Shown here piece after piece: positions 48,011 through 60,678 of a stretch of DNA of 64,000 bases (within the stretch, counting starts at the first letter, position 1; each line of letters begins with the position of its first letter). Made by a program: the position numbers and the translations under genes. Location of the stretch: positions 62,001 to 126,000 of the forward strand of contig WTXD01000032.1 of the NCBI GenBank assembly GCA_022496205.1. Direction: 5' to 3'. The notes beneath the pieces are model-generated. The model worked only from the letters and a program-made list of their open reading frames with translations. It did no database searches and was not told where the DNA came from. Source of the stretch: Gloeopeniophorella convolvens (taxonomy: Eukaryota > Basidiomycota > Agaricomycetes > Russulales).

Positions 48011-48472
48011 TACCTCTGCATTCATGAACTTTACGTCTGCGTTATAACCTAACTTCACGCATAATGCCTTGCTACCCCGGGTCTACTTATATGATATCGG
48101 TCTGAGGTGTAGAGCTCGTGTTATATTCCTAGCGAATACTTTGGTGCCACTGATACCCACTACACGTGCTGACCTCACCGTTGGTCCGTCGTCATGTAGT
48201 GAACAAATGACTAGTGATCCTACGTGTGTGATTGGCCACATAATTTAGATATACAAGATGTTCAAGCCTAGGCCGTCTGGACGAAATGATGATACAGGAA
48301 ACTGAGGCGCAGAACCCCCGATCTCAGGCGATGTCCAGGGGGAGGGTAGACAATGCGAATTATCTGGAACACCACGAAATTCGGAAAAATGGTATGTTCA
48401 TTGGTGAGCGCGCCATTCGTCGTTGCCGCCTGGTTGCAAGAGTAAGCCATGATGCATCACGGTTGCCGTCAG
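48011..48472. other. Spacer between CoA-ligase and DUF6535 copy A
   Basis: The two genes converge here. A possible last exon of DUF6535 copy A (from about 48430 to TGA at 48398, reading GGNDEWRAHQ) follows a strong GTAAGT donor at 48483. Otherwise nothing was seen. Confidence 0.4.
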
Positions 48473-51400
48473 CTAGCTAGGAAGACACTTACCACCGTCG
48501 TTCGGATACATAGCGTCGGGGGTCGTATAATCGACGGCGGGGGCGGGGGCGGGGGCGGGGCTGCTCCTATTCCTGTTCAACGGAGGCGGCGACTCGCTAA
48601 ACCCGCTGTACCGCCGTCGAGGCGGGAAGAATGGGTTTCCTGGGTGGTGTGACGGTCCGGGGCGGGGCGGCGGCAGCATCGGCGGCATATTGCTTCCTGA
48701 GCCTCCCGGATCCATGCTGTTCATGTAGTCGTGCGGACCAACGGCAGGACCACCCGGACCCACGGGGTACATGCGATCGTGGCCGCCGTCGAAGCGCTCT
48801 GTGTAAGGCGGCACAAAGTCGAGCGAGCCAAAACGTGAGGTGGATTGGCGCCGGGGTGGGGGGAAGGGCGGGTGCGGTGGCGGGCCTGACATCGGGGGCA
48901 TATCCGGAGGGACTCCCGGTGGCATTCCGTGAGACCACTCCATGGGATTGGGACCGGAGTTGTCCCAGGGACCACCAGGCCCAGGTGGCGGATAGCCCAT
49001 CATGGGAGGCATGGGGCCATCATCGAACCGGACGCCGCGGGGAGGACGGTGGCGGCCCTTGTGGGGATGCATCCTGCGGTTGTAGGGTGCGGGACGGGGA
49101 GGCCCGTCCGGTCGTCGGCGCGGGTCGCCAGGCAGGTCTTCCCACTCCGACGAGGGCGGTTTCCCGCCGTCCTCGGAACTGTCGTCCGTGGACTGAACAT
49201 CGTCTGTTGCGGCACGGGGCAGGGCGTCGACTCGGTTGACCATCTCCAGCAGTGGCAGCAGGTGCTTTACGCCCCTGGCGGAGGCGACAGTGGCAGCGTT
49301 GCGGACCGTGTCGCGGAAATGATCGAAGTGGAACCACAACCTGGGAGAGGCGCCGCCCATCGGCATGAGGGTGCTGTCGATGATCTTCTCGAGGAGCTTC
49401 CATGTCTTCTTCACGTTCTCCGAGACCGAATCTCCTGTTTCGTCTTGCACCATATCGAAGGATAGCATCCCAAGCCTGTAGAAGTTTGACAAGGGACCAT
49501 TGCGGAGAAGCGATATCACCATCTTCTCAGCCTTCATCCTCAGCTCGGGGCCGTTGACCCCCTGGCTCCGCCGGGATCCCCAGAACCTGACCTCCTCCTC
49601 TTCTCCGGCTTCCAGATCGACAAAGATCCTGATCAGTGAGCCGATGGAATACATGGTGAGGGGATCGCCACGACTCGCCAGTACAGCGAACTGAGCCAGC
49701 GACGCGTGGCAGAACTGAGCAGTGAAGAAGTCATCCCGGAACACCAAAGATCTGTCAACGAGCATCCCACGCGCGACCTCCCTGTCGTATCGCGAAAGGT
49801 GCCCGATGAGCAAATCAAACTCGGGCGCGTGCCAGTCTATGTTGGGGGAGCCTTCCAGGAGGACGAATAGCTCGTCGAGTAAGTCGTGGAACATCTTGAC
49901 AATCCTCATCTTCTCGGAAAAAGGAATCGTGGGCAGGAAGCACTTGGAAAGATTGACATGAAGCTTCTCCCACAGTTGATCCTCGTTGACGATGCGTTCC
50001 ATGAGTGCTCTCGAGACATCCGGGGGAGTAGAGGCGATGTAGCCAGGAAGGTGGGAGACGAATGCTTCCAGGAGATCGTGATTGCGGAGTTGGTCTCGTC
50101 CGAACAGGATTTCGACTTGACTCCGTAGCAGCCGTGTGCCGGGGACACTTGCGAACACCTCGGAGAGGCGCAACCCCCTCGCCACGATGTCCAGGGTGTC
50201 GAGCAGCGGTACTATGATCCTGCCCCCTTCATGACGGTTGATACTGGAGCGCACCCTGCCGTGTACGTCGTGGAATCGTGACTGAGTCTCGGGCGAAGCT
50301 CGAACTTGAACGATATCGAACGCCTTGAGAAGCGCCTCCAACGTCTTCCAGGGCATGGTAAGGTGGACCTCTTGAGCGCTGGAACGAGACAGGACTGCAT
50401 TGGCTAGGACTGCCAGATTGATGAGCGGTGCGTCGTACAAGAGATCAGACCACATCTCCTGGTCGCTCGGAGGGGGGTGTATGGTGGAAGCGGGGATGAT
50501 GGAAACGTAGGACCACCGAGAGACGTCCGAGGTCTTCCATGATTGAATGGTGTAATACAATGGAAGTAGATATCCAGGGAATGTGCGCACATCAGTGTCT
50601 TGGGGGTCCGAACGCGCCAGAGAGGCAAGGAATCCCTGGATGGCGAGGCCCATCACGCACGAGGCACGCAGGGCTACTGTGGGGTCCGGTGAGCCACAAA
50701 ATGGTACGAGATGCTTCATGATTGTCTCTATGTCACTACCCTCCAGTCCGGGTCCTGGAGAGACAGAGACAGCAGAGATCTCGGGCGTCAATTGCAAGAA
50801 ACAGCGGTCTCCGAGATCATCTGCAAGGAGTCGGCGCAAGCCACTGCGCGGGACATGCGTTCATCCTCTCCGAGCTCTGGTGACACGACACATGTTGTGA
50901 AGTGCTCCCTGATACGCCAAAGGAAGCCATCGGCTGCAAGGCCCTCGATCAACATCTTCGTATCGGTGACAGGGGAGTGAATGTAGCCGGGAGACCCTTC
51001 AGGAAAACGTCCATATTGTCGTCGTCGAGCTCTTGTAGGAGCCAATGCATCGCAGACCGGTCGAGGGTGGAGGCTCTTCTCTTGGTTTCTTTCATGAGGA
51101 CACGTGCCCTGTCAACGTGAATGCTCCTCAGCAAACTGGAATCCTTCCAGATCCCGCTCACGCGGCCTTTTGGGGAACGATGGAAGGGCCGCAAGAGAAG
51201 GCGGAAGGATGATCGGATGATGCTCAAGCATGCCTGGAGCGGAGTCGTGAGAGCGGTTTGGTAGGGAGAGTTCTTGACGATGAGCGGGAACAGGCTGAGG
51301 GCTAGGTATGCTGCCAGAAGGCCAACGAACGAATAGCGAGCGACCCTTCCAACGAGCCCATCGACAGAATGGAGGAAGTCGCTGAGTGCGAAAAAGAAGA

Positions 51401-52195
51401 GGAAGACGGAAACATGGAGGAGGACCGGGACACCGTAGACCAGTCTCCTCATCTGGAACTGCAATAGGCCTTCGAATAGGTAAGCGCGGACTCGGCCACG
51501 TTTGTGCGGTGCGGCGCTTGGTTGTGAATACTGCAGGTAGTCGCGTGCCCATTGCTGGATCAAGGTCGACACCAGTGCGCTCGTCACGCTCAGGAAGAGA
51601 CTGAGGAACATAAGGATGTTCACACGAATGGCGGAGGTGGGCTTTGTAAACTGTAGCGCCTGGTCGAGGGAAGCGACAGGGATAGCGGCGCCATCTGCCC
51701 GCGTGGCCAATTGGGCAAGAATTGCTACGGTCTGCGTGCCAGTATCGGGCTGAAGCGTCTTGTATGTTTCCACGAGGAAGGTTGCGACAATCGCAGAGAA
51801 CAGACCAGTCTGGTCGGTGATTGTGAGTAGACGGCGATGCATCAGGGATGACTGATCTTACGAAGATGAGCATAGAGTCCGCACTAGCTTTCCAGCTGTT
51901 GACGAGAGCCATGTCGTACTTTTCCGACTCTACGCCATAGAGCTTCCATATATGAGTAGAAGTATCGCCATATCCCGCATCTTAATATCGGATTCTATAA
52001 GGTCAAGGCTACGGGAGAGCCAGAGTACAGACGCACCCTTGTTGTCTTCATCTCCACGAGCAATTGGCGGCCTGATACCCTTCTCACGGGGTGAACCTAT
52101 CATCCACTAGGTCAGCTGTAATGTTGTAGGCATAAGATATTGGGCATACCTTCACCCTGACTCTCAACATCGTCTTGGGCTGTTGGAGACGACAT
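48473..52195 (-). pseudogene. DUF6535 membrane protein, copy A, with broken frame
   Basis: Same gene plan as copy B. Exons 52195-52150, 52096-52037, 51980-51862 and then from 51809. It encodes WKLYG-SEKYDMALVNSWKA, then the DUF6535 module: TGLFSAIVATFLVETY, VNILMFLSLFLSVTSALVST, VPVLLHVSVFLFFFALSDFL and a fourth helix. After DFLKGLP-type residues near 50990 one base is missing relative to copy B, shifting the frame. Near 50740-50822 copy A is 32 nt longer, shifting it again. The remaining about 2.2 kb (50730-48473) is fully open and ends in a Pro/Gly/Met-rich tail longer than in copy B. No canonical intron I could find repairs both shifts. It is therefore a recent pseudogene, two separate genes, or an assembly error. 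Function of the module is unknown. Confidence 0.65.
48538..48560. repeat. GGGGGC hexanucleotide repeat in copy A tail
   Basis: About four tandem GGGGGC units on the plus strand. On the coding (minus) strand they encode alternating Pro-Ala, giving the PAPAPAPA part of the copy A tail. A slippage-prone microsatellite inside coding sequence. Confidence 0.8.
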
Positions 52196-55100
52196 TGAAG
52201 GTGCGTTGGCACGCAGGCAAGCGCGCAAAGCCCACTTGACTCCGCCACTTGCCGACTACAATGCGTATTTGCACAAAAACCACGCTGTAATATGGGCAGA
52301 GGGCCTGTGCGTCATGTTCTCAGGCCCCTGGTGATATATTAGGATGACAGCTGCAGGCCGCGCGCCGCGTTGCAGGGGCATGACGAGGAACGCTAATTCC
52401 GTGGCGAGGCGCCCGTCCCGTGGGTTAACCAGCGTTGACGACAACAAGCACACTGTGCTCGGGGGTTACGAAGATTGGAGATGGAGTGACAGGTTCCCCG
52501 GTTTCACTTTGCGTTCATGGTGCGGTCGTTGCAGTTGTCTGGCGTACGCTTTTGGTCCCCTGTAACAGACTGCACCCAGCTTGTGTGATGACAATCAATC
52601 AATGGAAGAGGTCTGACGGCAGATTGCTGGGCGATAGATAGGCTACGCGCGAGAACATGCGGAGTTGGAGACGGCGGGCACTGAAAGTAAATGCTACTTG
52701 ATCAATTCCGAGTTACTATGACGGCTGTTATCGAGGAATATTATTCGCCGCTGGGTCGCGGGTCCCAGCATGCTGCCACAGTGGCGGGTCGAACTCCGGC
52801 GGGTGCCGACAGTCTTGGCCCATCCCGATTTGGTAACTGCTCACTGTGCAGTCGTTACTCCTGGGTTGCAGCACTCGTTACTTGTGGCTGCTGAGACTAT
52901 CACTCCTAAATCCTAGTACATATACTAAGAATGATTATTACACCTCACCCCATAAAATCCGAGTGCCCTTCCAGAAACGAGCATTGTTCTTCTGAATCTC
53001 AAGTTGCGCTCAGTCCCAATTGAATGTGCGACACGTGACCGGTAACCGGTATCCGGTCGCCGGTTATCGGGTTGTGCGAAGTGAAAGCCTGGCAAAGCTG
53101 GTCACATGATCTGGACTAAGGAGTTACGACTGAACTGTGTGCCGCTGTGTGCTACGGTGAAGGCAGGGCTTTATTTTCCGATACCCAGGCAGACTTTGCA
53201 AGCAAAGCCATGACCATACTTAGGTAGTTCCGGGAGCCAAACATATAAAGTTTGATATGAAGCAGCAAAATAAAAATATGTATAGAGTAAGGCATCAAAA
53301 GTGTGAGAGAGTTGCAAAAAAGTGATGAGTCGAAGTCGGTCAAGGCTCGCTTGGTGCGACCCAGGACTGCGGACCGGCACAAAAGTGCGACCAAAACGAT
53401 TTTCCTACAATATCCCTGTCATAAATATCCCTGTCATAAGTTACTCAACGCGTCCGACGTCAAGTGCGTACGTGTCGCCCCAGTGGTGCATTGTATCTCA
53501 CCGCTCACAAGCTCATACCGGAGATTCTAGGTGTTCAAATGGCCTCCATTAAAGCACCACCATGGCTACATCTAAGAGTGAAAAAAGGAACTTGTCATGT
53601 CCTTGGACCGTTGCAAGAAGGACTTCCGGACCAAACTGGTAGGATTCGGGGTGGCGTGGCAGGGAGTTCCGCTATAGATTGCATCGGGCAGTCACGCAAT
53701 GCGACGATGTTTGGCAGTTGCCATCCGCTTTCGGCGTCGGAGGACTCGGATTGAAGGGGACATGCGAGTTGTCGGTTCGCTGGCAAGCGTTGTGGATGTG
53801 TGCGCCCCGTGTTGTAGTTTCCCCTCGTTAAACATACCCTTAGGCACTCAGATATGAGCCATTATACTCTCCCTATTGATCTTGCCCCTGCAATTTTCCC
53901 GCAACCCAATAATTCAACGGCCCGGCTCTCAAACAATGGACTTCAAGGTCCTCCTGGCATCTCACAGACAACGACGTGTTCAAACAGGGAGCCGTTCGGC
54001 CTATTGCTACAAAGTCATTTCAAACCATACTGCAGATTCCCGTCACAGCTCTACAGTCCGATCGCGTCTGCGTTGCCTTCTGTGTCAATCACGACCTTCC
54101 CGCGGTAGTTGTTGTCCACCCAGCACTCGAGCGCGCTGCCGCCCTCGGGGCCCAGCACCGCGCGTGGCTTGTGCACGTCACCTGTACCGACGGCGAGCAG
54201 GATGCGCAGCCAGCTCCTCGGCAGCATGCTGTACCAGTGGCGCGCTGCGCTACCGGCGATGGGCACGCCCATTGGCGGCAGGTGGTATGTGTGCTAGCCC
54301 GAGCCGTGGGGGAATGACGGCGGGAGCGAGTTCATGAGGTCATTTGCGGACACGCACGCAGGGGAAACCTTTCCGTACGCGCGTTCAGAGCGGACCACTG
54401 GCTGCGAGCCGATACGCAACAGGGAAATCTGCGGCGCGATGTGCGCGGGCGCGGCGGTCGATGACGGCGGGCGCGGGCGACGCGAGAGCAACGCGAGAGT
54501 ACAGAAGTCTTGCAACACGTTGCCGTTTTGTCACGGAAACATCAGAGACTTGCTCGAAAAAGCAGAACTGAAAGATACAAGGGGGGTGGGATACAAGCAG
54601 ACGGTGGGGAAAGGATTGTATTTGCGATGCGAGTGCCCGCGACGCTGCGAAACGACAAGTCGCGCGCGACGCGACGCGGAAAGCGGATGACAGGTCACAG
54701 CTCTGAGCTGCCAAACATTGTGACTCACATAATACATTGCGTGACTGCCCGATGCAAATCTACACGTTAGCGGAACTCCCTGCCACGTCGCCCCGAATCC
54801 TCCCAGTCTCTTGACACAGGTACATGCTTGCCATCGTCACCACTGTGCAAAGAGACTCGGTTACCAGTCTAAGTCGGGCCAATGAAGCAATCCCGGGCCT
54901 TTCCTTTTTTGTATAAATTCCCTGTTACGGAATATTGATGATCGTCGGGCGCCGGACGGGTGTTTCCGGGACTCCGCCTACGCACATACCTTGCCTATCG
55001 TTCAGCAACTCCTAAAAGACCTGAAGCTCAGATGAAAGGGTGACCAAATGATCTATTCCCTTTGCTCGGAGCTTGCGCGAACATAATGCGTGCCTTTCAA

Positions 55101-55579
55101 TCACAACTTTCCCAAACGCTGCGCACACGTAGATTATATTGTATGCGTACTTAATTCGGAGTGCACTCTTTGTTTCTGCTCCTAGCTGTTGTCGATTTCC
55201 AAGAATACCAAGCAAGTGAAGCACGGCTTTCTTTCCCTGTTCGCCGATAATACATTTTCACAGCTTGGGGTCGCAGCACATTTTAGCTTTACCATCGGTC
55301 CAGAGATCGTAGTGACGTAGATCATGCTTCTCTCGCGTGATAAGCCATAAAATTCACAAAACCTACAACATGTGGGCAGACCAGTCCAAGCGCAAAAGCC
55401 CCAACACCCGCGTATATGTACATAATAGTTGAAGAGAAAAGAGAAACAAAGCATATCAACCGCGGGACCCGCAAAGTATTGAAGTGGTGAGTAGAGGCGA
55501 GGACCATTCGCCGTCGTCGCCTGGTGGTGGACGTGAGCGCACGATGAGGCGGTAGCTGAGTTGGTGGTGCACCCGATGT
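52196..55579. other. 3.4 kb region between DUF6535 copies
   Basis: No complete gene was found. It includes a coding-like minus-strand stretch with an in-frame stop (54518-54051), a short GC-rich alternating motif near 53038-53072 (several CCGGT/ACCGG units) and a 13-14 bp tandem copy of TATCCCTGTCATAA near 53410-53440. A promoter for copy A must lie at its left end. Confidence 0.5.
54051..54518 (-). pseudogene. Coding-like fragment with in-frame TAG (unrecognised)
   Basis: One reading frame runs from about 54518 to the TAG at 54051, interrupted once by TAG at 54296-54294. The second part begins near HLPPMGVPIAGSAARHWYSM and ends GKVVIDTEGNADAIGL; its composition looks like real protein (mixed charges, WLRILLAVGTGD, ECWVDNNYRG). 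The first part opens without an ATG in the segment. I do not recognise the family. It may be a gene remnant or an exon of an unresolved gene. Confidence 0.3.
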
Positions 55580-58500
55580 TCAGGGCGCGTCCGGGGTGTC
55601 CGCTAAAGCCCTTCCATGAGACGGATCCGCAGGGCTAGGATCTCCCTCCCAGGCGCCAGGGACGCGCTGTGGGGCGGTCACCGAGGGAGGGATATGGTCG
55701 TCAGCAAACCGAACACTGCGGCGAGGACGGCCAGGATCTCTGATGGGGCTTATCATGCTGCTGTTGGGCAGTAGATGGGGAGACCCGCGAGATAGACTGG
55801 CCGGGGGGCCGGGCAGGTCTCCTGGCTCTGGCGCGAGTGCCGGACCAACGCTATCTTCGGAAACGTCATCTATAGAACCGGAAGAGACTTTGTATGATCC
55901 AGCGCAGGCCAGGGTGTCTGCTTGGTTAACCATCTCTAGCAGTCGCTGCAGGCTGTTCCTGCCCCTGGCGGAAGCGGCAGCGCTGCGGACTGTGTTGCGG
56001 AAGTGCTCGAAATGGGACCATATCCTAGGAGAGGCGCCGCCCAGCGGCAAGATGGTACTACCAAGCATCTTCTCGAGGAGCCTGAATGTCCTTTGTATGT
56101 CCTCCGAGGTCGATTCGCCGTTTCCTTTTTGTATCAGATCTAGGGTGAGTCCCCCGAGTCTGGAGAAATTTGACAGAGGACCGTTGCGGAGAACCAATGA
56201 GCGCAATTCTTCAACCCCCATACTCAACTCGGCCCCACTGATTCCTCGACTCTGTCGCGATGTCCAAAACCTGACGTCTTCCTCTTCTCCGGCTTCCATG
56301 TTGACGAATATCCTGCTCAGTGGGTCCACAAGATGCATGGGGAGGAAGTCGTCCCGACTCTGCAGTATAGCGAATTGAGCCAGCGACGCGTGGCAGAACT
56401 GAGCAGTGAAGAAGTCGCCCCGGAATTCTAAAGATCTGTCGACAAGCATCCCACGTGTAACTTCCTTATCGTATCGCGAAAGGTGCCCAATGAGCGTATC
56501 GAGCTCCGGCGCGTGCCAGTCTATGTTGGGTGAGTCTTCGAGGATGACGAATAGCTCATCGAGTAATGCATAGAAGATCTTGACGATCCTCGTCTTGTCC
56601 GAAAAGGAGATCGTGGGCAGGAAGCACTTGGAAAGATTGACATGAAGCTTCTCCCATAGTTGATCCTCATTGACGATGCGTTCCATGAGTGCTCTCGAGA
56701 CATCCGGGGGAGTAGAGGCGATGTAGCCAGGAAGGTGGGCGACGAATGCTTCCAGGAGATCGTGATTGCGGAGTTGGTCTCGTCCGAACAGGATTTCGAC
56801 TTGGCTCCGTAGCAGCCGTGTGCCGGGGACACATGCGAACACCTCGGAGAGGCGCAACCCCCTCGCCACGATGTCCAGGGTATCGAGCAGCGGGGCCATG
56901 GCCCTTCCTCCCGTAGGATGTTTGACGCTAGAGCGCACCCTGTTATGTACGTCGTGGAATCGTGACTGAGCCATGGGCGATGCTCGGACCTGGACGATAT
57001 CGAACGCCTTGAGAAGCGCCTCCAACGTCTTCCAAGGCATAGAGAGATTGACCTCTTGCGCGATCGAACGATCAATAATTGCGTTGGCTAGGACTGCCAG
57101 ATTAATTAGAGGCGCATCGTGTAAGAGGTCGGATCGTATTTCCTGGTCGCTTGGAAAATGGTTTATGGTGGCAGTGGGTATGATGGGAAGATTGGACCAC
57201 CGAGAGACGTCCGAAGTCTTCCATAATCGGATGGTGTGATACAATGGAAGTAGGTGGTCGGGGAACGTATGCGCAACATAGTCTTGGGAGCTTGTGCGTG
57301 CAAGAGAGGCAATGAATCCCTGGATGGCGAGGCCCATCACGCACGAGGCACGTAGAGCTACTGTGCGGTCCGAGGAGCCACGAAAGGACGCGAGGTGATT
57401 TACGACTGTCTCTATGTCGCTACCTTCTAGCCCCGATCCAGCGAACGGGCCGATAGCGGCTTCGGAAATCATTTGCAAGGAGTCGGCGCAAGCTGATGCG
57501 CGAGACATACGCGCATCCTCCGAAAGTTCCGGCGAGACTACGCATGTCGTAAAATGTTTTCTGATGCGCGAAAGGATGCCAACGGTTGCAAGGCCCTTGA
57601 TCAACATGTCCGTATCGGTGAGTGGCGAATGGATGTAGCCAGGAAGACCTTTCATGAAAATGTCCATGTCATCGTCATCGAGCTCTTGCAGGAGCCAATG
57701 CATCGCAGACCGGTCAAGGTTTGACGACCTTCTCTTGGTTTCCTTCCGGAGCACCTTTGCCCTGTTGACATGAATGCTCCTCAGCAAGCTGGGGTCTTTC
57801 CAGAGGTCACGTACACGCCCTTGTTGAGGCCGTCGGAAGGGTCGTGAAAGAAGACGGAAAGATAAATGGATGATGTTCAGGCACGCTTGGAGCGGAGTCG
57901 AGAGAGCGGTTTGATAGGGAGAGTTCTTGACGATGAGCGGAATTATGCTGAGAGCTAGGTATGCTGCCAGAAGGCCAACGAACGAATAGCGGGCAATCAT
58001 TCCAACGAGCCCATCGACAGAATGGAGGAAGTCGCTGAGTGCGAAAAAGAAGAGGAAGACGGAGACGTGTAGGAGAACCGGGACACCGTGGACTAGTCTT
58101 CTCATTTGGAACTGTGATAGGCCTTCGAATAGATAGGCACGAACTCGGCCGCGCTTGTGTGGTGCGGCGTTTGGTTGTGAGTATTGGAGGTAGTCGCGCG
58201 CCCACTGCTGAATTAAGGTCGACGCCAGTGCACTTGTCATGCTCAGGAAGAGACTGAGGAACATGAAGGTGTTCACACGGACGGCAAAAGCGGGCGTTGT
58301 AAACTCCAGAGCTTTGTCTAGGGAGGAGATAGGGATAGCGGCGCTGTCTGGCCGCGTGGCTAATTGGGTGAGAATTGCTACGGTCTGCGTGCCAGTATCC
58401 GGTTGGAGAGTCTTGTATGTCTCAATGAGGAAGGCGGCGACGATCGTGGAAAACAGCCCAGTCTGGTCGGGGATCGTGAGATATGACGCGGACAAGTTGA

Positions 58501-58858
58501 AGAGCGAATAATCTTACGAAGATGAGCATAGAGTCTGCGCTGGCTTTCCAGCCGTTCACGAGGGCCATGTCGTATTTTTCCGACTCTACGCTATAGAGCT
58601 TCCATATCTGAGTAGACGTATCGCCATATCCCGTATCTTCCGCCGCTTTGATGAGACCAGAAGGGTTTATGACGAGGGGAGGGACGTACCCTTGTTGTCT
58701 TCATCTACGTGATTAACCGGGGGCTGAACACCCTTCTCAAGGGGAGCAACTGTCGTACGGAAGGTAAGTCGTGCCTCAGTAGGCATGAGGAAATCGCGCG
58801 TACCTTCACCCCGATTCTCTATATCACCTGGGGATTCTAGGGATTTGGGAGACGACAT
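55580..58858 (-). CDS. DUF6535 membrane protein, copy B (intact)
   Basis: Exons 58858-58804, 58749-58690, 58645-58518 and 58462-55580 join to 1041 residues. A short acidic N-terminus is followed by YGDTSTQIWKLYSVESEKYD and the DUF6535 module (first about 280 residues): TGLFSTIVAAFLIETYKTLQ, VNTFMFLSLFLSMTSALAST, QQWARDYLQYSQ, VPVLLHVSVFLFFFALSDFL and YSFVGLLAAYLALSIIPLIV, that is, four membrane helices. The remaining about 750 residues are soluble and helical (ALRASCVMGLAIQGFIASLA, GLRLSEVFACVPGTRLLRSQ, FCHASLAQFAIL), possibly an armadillo-like repeat fold, with a Pro/Ser-rich tail. DUF6535 proteins are expanded in Agaricomycetes; their role is unknown. The very large last exon contrasts with the intron-rich neighbours. 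Confidence 0.9.
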
Positions 58859-59536
58859 TGGAGGGCTGCACGCCAGGTCCTCTGGATTCCGTGATAAGTA
58901 TGGAGGGTGCAAAGCACTTTTGAATGGGACCCGTCCTCGATGTAACAAAAGGGCAGGCGGTTATACTGGCAGTCATGGTGACAGATCGAACTGAAAGATG
59001 GGGCGCGACGTCGCGTAAGTAGCAGGAAGAACAAGGGAAGAAAGACAATGACATACTCAGGCTGCTGTGCGTGGGTCGTGCGATTCTGCGGTGGTTCTGC
59101 GGATTCCCGTTTTTGCCACGCCACCACCAATCTGGTAGCTCTTACTACAGGCGTTCAAGCACTTCTGAATGAACCGCTGATCGAGGTGATTATCATCTAT
59201 AGCCTTTCCTTGGCTGTCGATATTCGAAGGTGGAGAGAAGTGATTCGTGGCGATCCGACGCTGAAGTCCGGGGCCAAAATGACAAGCGAAGCAGCATTGT
59301 TCTTGCACCAAAGACCGTACGGATTGGTATCGAGGGTTGGACGTAACTTGGATCCGGGCAGCGGGTGGCAGTGCGATAGAGGAAGGCGGCTGCCGAGTTG
59401 GCCCAACTAGGCCCGACTACGATAAGTGTGTGCACATGGTCACCAGATTGCGGTCTTCTGCGACAGCCATCATGACCCTAGGAGCTCTTTTCTCGTCCTC
59501 GTCCCTTTCCAACTACCTTCAGGCTCTCCAGCATAG
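58859..59536. promoter_or_regulatory. Divergent spacer of DUF6535-B and GlcNAc kinase
   Basis: This 678 bp spacer separates two divergent ATGs and presumably contains both promoters. Open frames here are short and without motifs. Confidence 0.45.
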
Positions 59537-60678
59537 ATGGCTTCGCCGATAAACGTATACCTTGCCATCGATTGCGGTGGCACCAAGACCGCCGTGGTGC
59601 TGTGCTCTGCAACCGGGACCATCCTTTCTCGCGCCCTCACGGGAGGCTCAAATTTCGCATACCTTGGCCTCGATGCCTTCCTCAAAGAAGTTGGTGGGGC
59701 TGCGTCGTCCGCGTTGACCACGGCCTTTCAGCTTCCGGCACCTATCACCCTCCCTGTCCACCCTGCCACTCATGTAGATGCGGTTGGAGCGAGTGTGCCG
59801 CCCTACAATCTGCGGGCGGCCTGGCTTGGCGTCTCGGGCGTCGATTCGGCCGCTGCGGTTGCTCTCCTTATTCCGCATGTATCAGCGCTGCTCTCCGTCC
59901 CTGCCGAGCGCCTGGTCATTTCCAACGACACCCACCTCCTCGCCGCGCCGTTGCGGATCTTACCAGACGTGCAGACGGCCGTCGCGGTCGTTTCAGGGAC
60001 TGGGAGCATCGTTGCCAGCTTCCGTGAAGGTTCAGATGGCGCCCCGCTGGAAGCCCTGGCTCGCTCGGGTGGTTGGGGCTGGATCCTTGGGGATGAGGGT
60101 GGTGGATACGACGTTGGGCGCACCGCGGTGCGTGCATTGCTTGCACAGGAGGATGCGGAGAGTACGGGAGTTGTGGTTGCACATGGTTCGTTAAGGGAGA
60201 AGGTCCTCAAGCGATTCGGTGTCGCAGAAGTCATGGGTCTTCTCGCCGCGGTGCACTTGCCAGACGCCCCCGGCTTGCTCGCGCGCGAGAAGCGACTTTC
60301 AACTCTTTGCCCGCTGGTGTTCGAAGCCGCGTTTAAAGATGGCGATCCCCTCGCCCTCGAAGTCTTGAAGGACTGTGCGCATAAGCTCGCCATACAGATT
60401 GGAGCGGTCCTCCTACCCCCAACCGCCGGAGACGTAAGCCCTTCCAGAAACCCTGACTACCAGTCCCCTGACTCTGCTTGTAGGTTCAGCTTAGCAAAGT
60501 CCGCGCGGACACAAGCGTACTGTGCTTTGGGGGATCCCTCGCGGGCATCGACCGTTATCGTGACCTTGTCCTCACTGATCTCAAAGGAAACGGACATGTA
60601 TTCAAGCACGTAGAGATTGTTAATGATGCGGCTGAGGTGGGTGCCCAAGCATTGGTCGCGACGTGGGAAGGGAAGTAG
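59537..60678 (+). CDS. N-acetylglucosamine kinase (BadF/BadG/BcrA/NAGK family)
   Basis: Phosphorylates GlcNAc to GlcNAc-6-phosphate in the cytosol, feeding aminosugars from chitin or peptidoglycan into UDP-GlcNAc synthesis or glycolysis. Exons 59537-60433 and 60484-60678 encode 363 residues, a usual NAGK length. The first ATP-binding motif is YLAIDCGGTKTAVVL near the N-terminus. The sugar/phosphate site shows AAWLGVSGVDS, LVISNDTHLLAA, AVVSGTGSIVASF and GGWGWILGDEGGGYDVGRTA. The second exon carries VLCFGGSLAG, the adenosine motif, and a C-terminal VNDAAEVGAQALVA. The single intron has good signals (GTAAGC / TTGTAG). Two GH25 lysozyme genes lie downstream. Confidence 0.95.

Noticed and set aside
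48631..49239. 202-codon plus-strand frame opposite DUF6535 copy A
   Set aside because: It is the antisense shadow of the Pro/Gly-rich tail, whose paralog supports the minus strand.
50775..50822. A 48-nt intron (GTTTCTTGC...CTCCAG) that might repair DUF6535 copy A
   Set aside because: Removing it leaves the downstream part in the wrong frame, and it cannot mend the separate 1-nt loss near 50990.
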